Source of the DNA: Prorocentrum cordatum
Lineage: Eukaryota; Sar; Dinophyceae; Prorocentrales; Prorocentraceae
Assembly: GCA_963575745.1 (NCBI GenBank)
Contig: CAUYUJ010017791.1
Coordinates: 31,001 to 95,000, forward strand
Direction: 5' to 3'
Length of the DNA: 64,000 nucleotides
The notes under the pieces are model-generated. The model made no database searches. It saw only the letters and a list, made by a program, of their open reading frames with translations, and was not told the DNA's origin. The translations under genes were made by a program, and so were the position numbers. This document shows, one piece after another, positions 43,971 to 53,456 of this stretch (within the stretch, counting starts at the first letter, position 1; the number at the start of each line of letters is the position of its first letter).

Positions 43971-44194
43971 CGGCCGCCTCTGTAGGCGACCCTAAACAGG
44001 GGCCGCGATGGAGGGCCACGATGGGGGGTCTGGGCTTCCTCTCCGAGCGTGGGGGGCATACAGACCCCCCGCAGGCGAGCTGTTCACGGAAGGTGCACGC
44101 TGGAGCGAGAGGGCCGATCGGTCTTGTACCATCCTTGGGCGCGTGCCTGCAGTGGGCTTCCGCGGTGAGGATTCCTGCTGCACGTGAACTCCTC

Positions 44195-44890
44195 AACCAA
44201 AACTGCTGTTGTGGGGCCCCATGGGTTTGCTCTGGCGTTCTCGCCTCGGCGCCGGCTGCACATTTTTTGAAAGGCAGGCTCACGCTCAGTCGTTTCGGGC
44301 TTGCGCCCAAACTGGTCCCCAAACAACAGATCTTCCGCTCGATACTTCATCGCTTTTGATTCATGGCCGGTGCACTAGCTGCCGAAAAAACGCCCCCCAA
44401 CAAAACCAGCGCTCCCGCTAGATTCTTCCTCGCTTTTTACTCAGGAGTCGCGTTCGCGCTTTGGGTCCGCAAAACTGGGGCCCGTACAACACCGACGCTC
44501 CCGCTCGACACTGCTTCGCTTTTTACTCGCGACCAGAGGTATTGCTCGCCGCCGAAAACCGTCCCTCGAACAAAACCAGCGCTGCCCCTCGATACTTCCT
44601 GGTTGCCCCTCGATTTTTTTTGTTGCGCCGGAGTGGCGTTCCCGCCTCGGGTTCGCAAACCGGCCCCCCTACACCAACGACGCTCTCGACGCTCTTGCTC
44701 CATACTTTCTCGCCTTTTACTCAAAACTGGCGCTCTTGCTCGTCGGCTCCCGCTCGATATTTTCTCGCTCGGCCCCCATAAAACAACGACGCCTCTGTTC
44801 GTTACCTGTTCGCTTTTTCTTCAAAGCAGGCGTTCCTGCGCGCCGCCGAAAACCGGCCCCCCGACAAGACCAGCGCTCCCGCTTGAAGGA
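44195..44890. repeat. Degenerate ~88-bp tandem repeat, about 7 units
   Basis: The word ACAAAACCAGCGCTCCCGCT recurs with changes near 44400, 44487, 44571, 44672, 44782 and 44864. In between are TTCCTCGCTTTTTACTC and GCCGCCGAAAACCGGCCCC. Unique sequence (43971-44194) precedes it. No coding support. Confidence 0.75.
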
Positions 44891-44973
44891 GGATGAGGGA
44901 GGGAGGGCCAGAGGTGGGGCGGGATAAGCAGGGGGCGAGGCAGGAGGAGGGAGCAGCAAGACTTTGGAGTAGT

Positions 44974-44974
<1 letters not shown>

Positions 44975-45004
<30 letters not shown>

Positions 45005-45190
45005 GGAGGAGGAGGAGGAGGAGGAGGAGGAGGAGGAGGAGGAGGAGGAGGAGGGAGGAGGAGGAGGAGGAGGAGGAGGAGGAGGGAGGAGGGAGGAGGG
45101 AGGAGGGAGGAGCAGGACAGGGAAGGAGGAGGACGAGGAGTGATGGGGGAGGAGCAGGCGGGAAGAGGAGGAGGAGGAGGAGGGAGGAGA
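44975..45190. repeat. GGA microsatellite
   Basis: GGA triplets, ending shortly before an M2 element. Confidence 0.95.
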
Positions 45191-45232
45191 AGGGGAAAGC
45201 GGATGATCGTGTGGAGGAAGTTGACCAGAGTA

Positions 45233-45385
45233 CAGTCGGCCCAGATTAGTAGGTCGTGCCTGCCAACTCAAGGGTACCATTGTGTCCTGTGTCTCGCGAC
45301 CCATGCTTCCTACATTCCTGTGGCAATGTGGCCCTCGGAAGGGTCATGTGTCCTCTGGCGTGTCCTGTCCAATCGAGTCCGACTG
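45233..45385. mobile_element. M2 element, copy 3 (best preserved)
   Basis: TA, CAGTCGG at the left and CCGACTG, TA at the right: exact 7-bp inverted ends with a TA duplication. The body matches copy 1 at 416-568. 153 bp, no open frame. Confidence 0.85.
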
Positions 45386-45789
45386 TAACGTCAAGATGCG
45401 TCAACGATGTTGCAGCACATCCTCCCGTCCCAAGTCCCCTGCGCAGAAGTCCCTCAGGACTTCTATGTCGTTGTGGAGGACGACCAACGGAGAGGAAGCA
45501 TGTTGCCAAATACTTTCCAGATGCCCAAAACATGTCTTAAACATGTTTTAGACATGGTTTTTTCATGTTTAGAACATGGTTGGAACAATTTTCCCACATT
45601 TTAGACACATGTAAAATTCAATGATAGGACTGTTAGGGTGTCCAGTGTCTTGGCATCCACAAGACCAGAGTCACGTCAGGATGCGTCAACGATGCTACAG
45701 CACATCCTCCCGTCCCACGTCCCCTGCGCAGAAGTCCCTCAGGACTTCTCGTTTCGCCACAAGAAACGCCACCGTGATCTGCTGCACCC
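45386..45789. other. Spacer with a ~70-bp direct repeat
   Basis: ATGCGTCAACGATG..CAGCACATCCTCCCGTCC..GTCCCTCAGGACTTCT occurs at about 45391-45463 and again at about 45676-45749 with few differences. Between them are ACATGTTTTAGACATGTTT palindromic words. No gene. Confidence 0.7.
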
Positions 45790-47740
45790 TGTGGGCTTGC
45801 CATTCGGGCGAGAGCCCTGTTTCAAAACGAGCTGCCCTGCTTCCTTCGCCGATCAATCAGGGAATGCGAGCATGTACGACCATCCAATTCAACACGCTGT
45901 CGAGCGATATCCCCGGTTGGCCAACTATCCCGCCACATTTGTGTTATTGTTGCACAAGCTTGCGTTTCTGATCTTGAGCTCCAGGGAGCTGTGAGACGAG
46001 AGCTCAGTTTTGAAAAGAGCCACCTTCCATCTGAGCAGCTCTTGCATACGAGCGCGTGCCTGATTTATCGGCTTATGGCAGTACTAAGCGAGAACACAAT
46101 TTTGAAAAGAAATAGTACCCCATACCTGTCCTGGTTGAACATTTTCAAGACGCCCATGCACCGTGGTAAGGCGAGAGCCCCATCTTGAAAATAATCCGCC
46201 TTCCATCGGTGTAGTTGTTGCAAGGTTCTTGAACACGAATGTGCGCGCGACGGTAAAACGAGAGCCCTGTGTTGAGACGAAGCCGCGCTCCATCCTCGTA
46301 ACGGCTTCATCACGAGTGGGCGCGGCGCGCAGGCGAGAACCACTGGTGCTCAATCCGTGTCACTGGTGCTGTTTGCGAAGACCAATCTTCGCGGCGTTGA
46401 GGCGAGAACATTCTGAAGACGACCCCCTCCATCCTTGTACCTGTTGCTGTCTTCCAAGACGAGTGTTCGCGGCACTGGGACAAGAGCTATTTTTGGACCC
46501 GGCCCCACCCGTGTAATTGTTACTATGGCCCATCTCCACGGTCATACGTTGTGAGGAGGTCGCAGACGACACGCCCGACCCGCGTCACGGACACGTCAGG
46601 GGGTGCGACAGGAGCGAGTTATCTAGAATGAGCTAGGATTTGGGCGGATGAAGGAAAAACGAGAGAGCGTTCCCGAGTAAATCAAAGATACACCTGTATG
46701 AGGCTTGTGTTTCACTGCAAGAAGCGCCCTCCTTGAAAGGCTAGCGCAGCTTGGCCTGCCATTTTGGAAAGGGCCGCGCTCTGAAAAGGAATTGACTTGC
46801 ATCCGCCTGGTGCGTAGTCAGGAATGCGAAACATTATGATCATGCAGTTCAGCGGGCCGCGGGCTGTCCAGCGAGATCCCCTGTTCGAAGAAGGACCGTC
46901 CCACATCCGCGTTATGTTTGCACACGTTTGCGATTGTGGTCGCTAGCTCAGACGGGACGAGCTCCATTTTGTGGAGGAGCCGCCCTGTATCAGTACAGTG
47001 CTACATGTGTTGGAGCTTCGGGTTCGTAGTGCTACAGAGGTGTCTAGCGATGGCCCATTGTGCACATCGCCGAGGCGAGATCCACATGTTGAATGCGACC
47101 TGGTCTCAATGCTTGAACCAGTTGCAGGATTTGGGGACGAAGGTGCACGGCGCTACGGCGAGACCAGCGTGGTTTGAAAGATCGCCATCCAGCCTTGGAT
47201 TTGTTGTCAAGCTTTACGACGGAGGTGCGCGGCACGACGGCGAGAGCCACGTTTTGTTAAGGACCCGCCGCCCCCCATCTTTCAAGTGGTTGCAAACGTT
47301 CAAAACGGATGTGCATGGCGCTGAAGCGAGAGCTACATTTTGAATCTGAGCACCCCCCTCTTTGATATTGCTGCAAGCTCTTGAGACGAATGGGTGTTGC
47401 GCTGGGCGAAACTCGCAATGTGAACACCACTTGTGCTCAAACCTAGATGCTGCTGCAATCTTTTAAGACGACTGGCGTGGCGCTAAGGCGAGAACCGCAT
47501 TTTGGAACATTTGCCCTCCATTTTTCAAGTTGTTGCAAGCTTTTCAAACGAATGTGTGCGGCCTTCAGGCGAGATCCACAAGTTGAAAACGACCCCCACT
47601 CCATCCTGGACACGGTTGCACATGCTGATGGCACATGTGCGCGGCGATGAAGGGGAGCGCCACATTTTGAAGACTACACGCTTGATCCTCCAAGCGGTTG
47701 CAAACTTGCAAGACGAATGTGCGAGGCGCTATGCCACGAC
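45790..47740. repeat. ~82-bp degenerate minisatellite with GGCGAGA box
   Basis: About 20 units. The box GGCGAGAGCC and variants recurs at 47076, 47159, 47241, 47327, 47407, 47489, 47570 and 47653, about 82 bp apart. It is followed by CATTTTGAA, then CCTCCATC, then GTTGCAAG..TTCAAGACGAATGTGCG. Two sub-arrays each end in a tail with GACACGTCDGGGGGTGCGAC (about 46585 and 47758). The array lies immediately downstream, in transcription sense, of the LINE's last ORF. Confidence 0.8.
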
Positions 47741-47948
47741 CCCGCTCGCCCTACCGACACGTCTGGGGGTGCGACAGGGAGGTCTTGGTTATGAGGAGAA
47801 GGTTTTAGGCTGCCGTGGAAAAGAGAGGGGTAGGTAGGTAAGACGCAGGCTGGGACGCTGGGTCGTGCTCTGTGTGTCTCGACGCGTGTGGGCGTGCTAT
47901 GACTTTGCATAGGCTCTGGGGCCACAAATGGGTCCCCAGAGTGTGAGG

Positions 47949-50900
47949 CTACTCTGGCCACAAGATGGCTGAGAAATTCCAGGGAGCGCGCCGTCTGCGC
48001 TTGATCTCCCTGGCGGCCTCTCTGTTGCGACGAATTCTCTCCAACTGCTCTGTAGTGAGCTGGGGGGGGGGCGGAGGAGGGGCAGCTAGGGCGTCTGAGC
48101 TGGCGGCAGCCGCTGGCCGGCTCCTCACGTCCGTGGCGGCTTCGGCCGCCTCGATGACCTCGGCAGCCTGAGACGGGCGGTCCTCGGGGGCCCCGGGCGG
48201 GAAAAGCTCCAGAGGCTCGGGGGGGGCAGCGGAAGCGCCAGAGGAAGGGGAGGAGGTGGAGGCTTCGCTGGTCTCCCTGGGTGGAGCCCAACGCCAAGCT
48301 TCAGGGTTCACTCTGTGTTTTGTACCCTTCTTGCCGGCGTAGTCTGGGGCCTCCCAGAAGCACTCCTCGTCGGACCATGGTACAAAGAATTGTCGGATGC
48401 GGGAGTCGTTGTGTTCCTGCGTGGCCTGTGGTAGCATGTCTGATGGCTCGTCCATTCCATTGTGAAATGCGTCCATGATGCTGTCGTGCATGGCCTGTGC
48501 TATGGCCTTGCACATTGATGGTGGGTACGTCTTTTTGCTGCTCGTTTTGAATGTCCCGTCCTCGTGTTTGCCCTGCAGTACTGCATGGGCATTGGGGCCG
48601 TGATTGCACCTGCCGTTGTTGTTGGCCTTCAGGAGGCCATACATGGTCGGTAGTCGGAGCGCAAGGATCCTGGTCGCAGCTTTGCCGTGTAGTCGTGGGT
48701 CCTCTGTTCTGTGGGTGCACTGGTCGAACTGGATGGTGCTGACCAGGGGGCAGCTTTCCAGCGCTCGGAGGGGCATCCAGTGAAAGCTTGAGGGCGCCTC
48801 GGGTCTCCAAGGCGCTGGCGGTGGGTGCTCCATCCAGCCGCTAGTGCCTGCACGTACGTGCTCGGCCAAGAGCTGTGCTATGGTGAAGAGTAACATGTTG
48901 CCTACTCTGATTTGTTCACGCTGCGCCTGTGTGCACCACGGCACTCCCCACATGTGGCTGTGAGTGCGTAGGGGTGGGGGCCCGTCAGGGTTCCAGCGAG
49001 CTGCGCTCCAGGTCTCACATGGCGGTCCTCCGCCTGTGACCCATACGCGGTGGCTTCGGATGTGCTCCGTCCACTCGGCGATGGTGGAGGCACGCGTAAG
49101 GTCCCCAAGCATATGGTGTATAGCAATATCCAGGGAAAGCACTGTGATAGTTAGCTCCACTCCTTGTGTCATGGCATCGATGTGATATTGTATGTCGCCG
49201 TGTCGTCGCCTCCCACAAAATAGATTAAGGATAAAGACCTCCGCACGCGTAATACGGTATGGGAGCGGAGTGACGGCGAGGCCCGTAAAGTCGTTGGGAC
49301 GGAAGATGTAGTATCGGTCTTCATAATGTATAGGGTTGGGGTCGGAGCCGTCAGGGTGGGGAGGTGGGGCGTCCTGCCAATCTAGTTGGAGAGCTGGTAG
49401 GGCCTCCTGAGGGTACTCATACCGGGCTTCTCTGAGAACCTTCCTAGCCTCCTCCTCCGATAGGTGCGAGAAAACCCAAGTGGCTTCCCAGATCATCCCA
49501 TTGATGCCTACCGTCGCTGGGTATGCTGACCTCCATCGCCCAAGGCCCGCCTTACGGCGGGCTTCACAGAGTTGTCTGTCGTGCTGTGCTGCTTGCTGAG
49601 CTTGTGACGCTGTAAGAGTGGCCCCTCTGCACCCGTAAGAGAGTGCGCACCTGGCAGAGTCGAATGCTAGATGGTCTCGCACCTGCCGTCGCGATGCGAA
49701 ATCTGTAGCACACGCCATGCATTGTGTACCCTCACCGAGGAAGCGCTCGATCTGCGAAACAAGACTGAAGTGCATGCGGACGATGTGCTGGCGCAGCGCC
49801 TTGGGTCTCGGGAAGTGAACCTGACACCAGGGGCATTCAAGCTGCGTGATCCTCCCGTCGTTCTGCCTCAGCGGGTGGTGGGGGTGGGTGATGGGTAACG
49901 GGAAGCCGCAAGGCATCGTGATGGCAAAGAAGTCTTTTTCTGCTTTGTCCGCTAAAGCTGACTGTGCGTCTGCGTGCGCAGCGTTGGCCAGTGCCTCGCG
50001 CAGGAGGCTCTTCCAGGCACGAGCCGATCGAAAAACGAGCTTCTCCCAAGCACCAAAGTCCACCACAGGGTCTGGGTAGTCGTGTAGTTGTTTGCATACC
50101 TTGCGCATCCAAGCTAGGTCCTCCAAAACGTGGTGAAGCCAGGAGGTTTTGGTCGTCCCGGGGTTGTCCTGAGCGGCCCGATAGGCCATCGCGAGCAGCC
50201 CTCGGAGGATGTCGGACCCATGATGGATAACTCTACCCAGAAGTCTGAGCCTATGTACTCTCAACTGCACATTAAGATCGCAGCGAGTGACTGTAGCCAG
50301 CACAACGGCGTCGGTACTAGCAGTGTCGTCATAGCTGAACAGTCCACTGGCAGCACGGTACTTGCGCAGCAGTGCATGGCGTAGCTTAGCATAGGCCCCA
50401 GTTTCGATGTTGCACCAGGTCCCCGAGTTAAACAACATGGAGGAGGTAATAAGTGAGTCAATGAACCTCATCTTCACTGCACCGGCGTCTTCATCTTGAG
50501 GTAGGGCCCGAAATACTTTGCGCGCGAGTGTTCTGGAGGACTGTGCCACCCCAGCAATACGTTTGGCGACCTCGGGACCCAGCGCGCACCTTTCGTCCAA
50601 GATAGACCCAAGATGGGGGTATTGCCGTACTGCGCGCATGTGCATATCTCCTACCACGTCGTTGTGCCAACTGAAGGTACCCTGCATGTGCTTCCAAAGC
50701 TGGGGTCGGGCGGATTTGGAATGTTTGCCATGGAATTGGTACAGCACCTCTGTCTTTCCTGCCTTGAAATTGAGAGTGAGTCCTCGGGATGCAAAAGAAC
50801 TCGCCACTATGCCTGCGACCTGCGGAGCGAGCTGTAGCAGCTCGAGGGGGTCTCCGATGACGGCGAAAGCTCCGTCGTCAAAAAAGGCAACCTCTAAGGC

Positions 50901-53456
50901 CTGCTGCGTGGGCGCAGGCTCGTGCGCCATCATCTGCGAGAGTGATGCTCCACACGTCGTTGGAACCTGCAGCGCTAGTTGGAGAGGCGGGAGTTGCTCT
51001 TTGGTGAGGGCCATGCATTCCGCCATAACGAAATTGAAAACGACGTCCCCGAGTTGTTGTCCTGGAACAGTGCCGAGCAGGGAAACCGCCACTGTAGAGG
51101 CCCCTGGGTAGTGGAACCAGGACCCGTGGTAGGAAGAGGCTACCAGAGCCTGTAGGTGTTGGCTGACTCCAGCTGTCTCCAAGCTAGTTGCATTTGAACT
51201 GAGCCGTGCAAGGAGGCGCTGCAGGGCCTCTGGTGGGAGACCCGTGGTCCTCAATATGCATGCGATGTCGTCAATAGTATGTTCTGAGCACATGACCAAC
51301 TGTCTGACCGACTTGTAAAATGCCTGCACCACATCGATGAATAGATACATGATGCTGGTGTTGGAAAGCTCAGCTATGTTCTGAAAGGTGCGAATGGTGA
51401 GCCCTGCCAGATCCACCCCACGTCCCGAGACACCTCCAAATTGTTGGTCCCCCGCGTAGCTGGGAAGGGCATGTGCGAGAGGGGCGCGTATGAGGGAGCG
51501 GAACTTCTTGCCGATCTGCGGGGAGACCATGACGGATCTGGAGTGGGCGGGCCAAGACGGGTCTCCTGAGCGCTTCCAGATGTTCCAATGCGACCCTCCT
51601 TTCCATTGCTGTGGTTCCTCGAGCCTTACTACTGCTTTCGTGACGACGGGAAAGTATACTTCAGCAAGTTCGGGCCCGAAAGTCGCTAGCAAGCGTCCCG
51701 TGATGCCGTCGATGCTGGCTGCACTGGGACGCGCTCCTCTGCACGCCGTCTGAAACTGAGCTAGCGCTGGCAGGAAGATGTCCTCGTCTTGGACGGCGCA
51801 AGACTGAGCAGGGAGGGGAGGGAGGAGGTCGATGATGGCCTGTGCGTGCTGTATAGGGATCACAATAGAGCACTCCTCCCTTCCAAAATGTGCAAGCCAT
51901 ACATTCGCTGCTTCCTGATGGGTAGCTGCTGGGATCCCGTTTTTCCCTTTGATGATGGGGAGGGCCTGAACCAGGAGTTTCTTCTTGGACCCCGCGCCCA
52001 TGCGTCGTAATGTGGCGAACGCCTTGTCCATGGCTTGTTTGTCCCACTCCGACTTGAGCTGTGTAGCTAGGTCCCGATAGTGCGCCTGGGCGTCGGACTG
52101 TGAGCACTGCTTAACGATGAAGGTGTTGTGCAGCTTGAATAGTTCACGCATTGCCGACGTACATCCCTCCATCCCCCGCATAGTATCCCATATGCACGCA
52201 ATGAGGTCGGGGGTAGGGAGAGCATGGAGCCAGTAGTGATCTGGCTGCATCGGGGCGAAAAGACGCGGAGAGGGAAGAAATGCTATGCGCATCCACTTGG
52301 CCCGTCGTCTTTTGGATGGGTCCTGCCGTTGTAACTCTGCTGACCTAGTCATGGCATGACTAAACTCGCTGCTGACTGCATTGTACGAGCGGATGCTGCA
52401 CTCCCAGGCTGTGATCGCACTGTCGGGCATCGGCGGCATGGTAGCATATCGTAGGTACCGTGGGTCGTCATACGTCCGGCATGTGCGTGCGTAGTGCGCA
52501 AGGTGCGCCCAAGTGAAGAAGAGTACTGCACGGGATGCGCGCGCCAAAGCGAGTCGTGCGTGTCGTGCTTGCCGAAGTGCAGTGGTGCGCCTGTCAATCT
52601 CCTGTAGCGTGGCCGTTTGGATCCAACACTGTCGTGGTTTGGTGCCACGGGTGGTTTGCTTTTCAGGGAAAGCTTCGCTGACAGACCTTCGCACGTGCTG
52701 ATCTAGGAGCTGCGTGTGGTCCGAGCTATGCATGGGGAACTCTGGGAGAGGGCACTCGTGCAACAGGTTCCTAAAGACTGCTTGTGCCTCGGGGTCGCGA
52801 AGGCGAGCGGGGTCGTGAGGGATGCGAGTCGGCTTGGCACGCCTCTGGAAGCAGCCTGAGGGAGGTGGGAGAAGTAGTGCTCCTACCGCCTGGTGATCCT
52901 CTTGTGCTACTGTGAGGTCGACAACCCCGTCAACGCCCTGTTGTAGCGCAATCGCTGAGTCCGAGAGACACACATAGTCCCGTCGTTTGGCCGTGGTTTT
53001 GCCCGGAGGTGCGGTCCAAGAGCCCGAGATGCCCGAGTGCGACTTTAGGAAGGTAGAGGGGGCCCATTGGCCCGTATCCAACAGAAACTTGTGGAAATGC
53101 TCTCCTGCCAAATTCTCCTCCTCCTTGTCTATCTCACCTACTGCTGCTGACGTCACGCTGCCAAGCGCTGCGTTTGAATCCGCCAGCGTGATGAGATGCT
53201 CTGCGCCCAGCCGTGTGGCTGTCGCAAGCTGTGTAGTGACACCTCCCACCATTGTGATACCTTGGCCTCCGGTGTCTGCGTAGGAGAGTTGGAGCGGGAA
53301 TGGGGGGCATGTAGGACAACAACGTTGACGCATATGCCTGGACCACGGATGCCCACTATCAGACGTGCAGGCTCGGCATGTAACACACGGCACATGTTGC
53401 TTGTGATATGGTGACCCGGCATGTATGGAATCCCCGTATGTACCCATAGTGCGCAC
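47949..53456 (-). CDS. LINE ORF2, 3' part: endonuclease C-half, RT, zinc fingers, methyltransferase-like
   Basis: 1835-codon frame; the first ~80 codons are out of the original frame. Residues 88-190 complete the endonuclease (LITLADSNAALGS, RRDYV, EDHQAV). The reverse transcriptase spans roughly 630-910: motif A LFIDVVQAFY (D708), motif B GQQLGDVVFN, motif C VAFFDDGAF (D860-D861) and a GLTLNFKAGKTEVL motif. Two zinc fingers follow: C1208-x2-C-x12-H-x4-H and C1246-x2-C-x12-H-x7-C. Residues ~1405-1660 look like a cytosine-5 methyltransferase: ILNLFCG (motif I-like), LSLDIA, and GGPPCETWS with the Cys at 1480. WMEHP stands where ENV is normal. The C-terminus is Pro/Ala-rich and ends in a basic helix. 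RT and zinc fingers are secure; methyltransferase activity is not. Confidence 0.85.
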   Translation of the reverse strand: MRTMGTYGDSIHAGSPYHKQHVPCVTCRACTSDSGHPWSRHMRQRCCPTCPPFPLQLSYADTGGQGITMVGGVTTQLATATRLGAEHLITLADSNAALGSVTSAAVGEIDKEEENLAGEHFHKFLLDTGQWAPSTFLKSHSGISGSWTAPPGKTTAKRRDYVCLSDSAIALQQGVDGVVDLTVAQEDHQAVGALLLPPPSGCFQRRAKPTRIPHDPARLRDPEAQAVFRNLLHECPLPEFPMHSSDHTQLLDQHVRRSVSEAFPEKQTTRGTKPRQCWIQTATLQEIDRRTTALRQARHARLALARASRAVLFFTWAHLAHYARTCRTYDDPRYLRYATMPPMPDSAITAWECSIRSYNAVSSEFSHAMTRSAELQRQDPSKRRRAKWMRIAFLPSPRLFAPMQPDHYWLHALPTPDLIACIWDTMRGMEGCTSAMRELFKLHNTFIVKQCSQSDAQAHYRDLATQLKSEWDKQAMDKAFATLRRMGAGSKKKLLVQALPIIKGKNGIPAATHQEAANVWLAHFGREECSIVIPIQHAQAIIDLLPPLPAQSCAVQDEDIFLPALAQFQTACRGARPSAASIDGITGRLLATFGPELAEVYFPVVTKAVVRLEEPQQWKGGSHWNIWKRSGDPSWPAHSRSVMVSPQIGKKFRSLIRAPLAHALPSYAGDQQFGGVSGRGVDLAGLTIRTFQNIAELSNTSIMYLFIDVVQAFYKSVRQLVMCSEHTIDDIACILRTTGLPPEALQRLLARLSSNATSLETAGVSQHLQALVASSYHGSWFHYPGASTVAVSLLGTVPGQQLGDVVFNFVMAECMALTKEQLPPLQLALQVPTTCGASLSQMMAHEPAPTQQALEVAFFDDGAFAVIGDPLELLQLAPQVAGIVASSFASRGLTLNFKAGKTEVLYQFHGKHSKSARPQLWKHMQGTFSWHNDVVGDMHMRAVRQYPHLGSILDERCALGPEVAKRIAGVAQSSRTLARKVFRALPQDEDAGAVKMRFIDSLITSSMLFNSGTWCNIETGAYAKLRHALLRKYRAASGLFSYDDTASTDAVVLATVTRCDLNVQLRVHRLRLLGRVIHHGSDILRGLLAMAYRAAQDNPGTTKTSWLHHVLEDLAWMRKVCKQLHDYPDPVVDFGAWEKLVFRSARAWKSLLREALANAAHADAQSALADKAEKDFFAITMPCGFPLPITHPHHPLRQNDGRITQLECPWCQVHFPRPKALRQHIVRMHFSLVSQIERFLGEGTQCMACATDFASRRQVRDHLAFDSARCALSYGCRGATLTASQAQQAAQHDRQLCEARRKAGLGRWRSAYPATVGINGMIWEATWVFSHLSEEEARKVLREARYEYPQEALPALQLDWQDAPPPHPDGSDPNPIHYEDRYYIFRPNDFTGLAVTPLPYRITRAEVFILNLFCGRRRHGDIQYHIDAMTQGVELTITVLSLDIAIHHMLGDLTRASTIAEWTEHIRSHRVWVTGGGPPCETWSAARWNPDGPPPLRTHSHMWGVPWCTQAQREQIRVGNMLLFTIAQLLAEHVRAGTSGWMEHPPPAPWRPEAPSSFHWMPLRALESCPLVSTIQFDQCTHRTEDPRLHGKAATRILALRLPTMYGLLKANNNGRCNHGPNAHAVLQGKHEDGTFKTSSKKTYPPSMCKAIAQAMHDSIMDAFHNGMDEPSDMLPQATQEHNDSRIRQFFVPWSDEECFWEAPDYAGKKGTKHRVNPEAWRWAPPRETSEASTSSPSSGASAAPPEPLELFPPGAPEDRPSQAAEVIEAAEAATDVRSRPAAAASSDALAAPPPPPPQLTTEQLERIRRNREAAREIKRRRRAPWNFSAILWPE

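Noticed and set aside
42319-44322. 667-codon minus-strand frame
   Set aside because: Antisense shadow of the Sfi1-like last exon and GC-rich flank; it includes repeat-coded poly-Val and has no motif.
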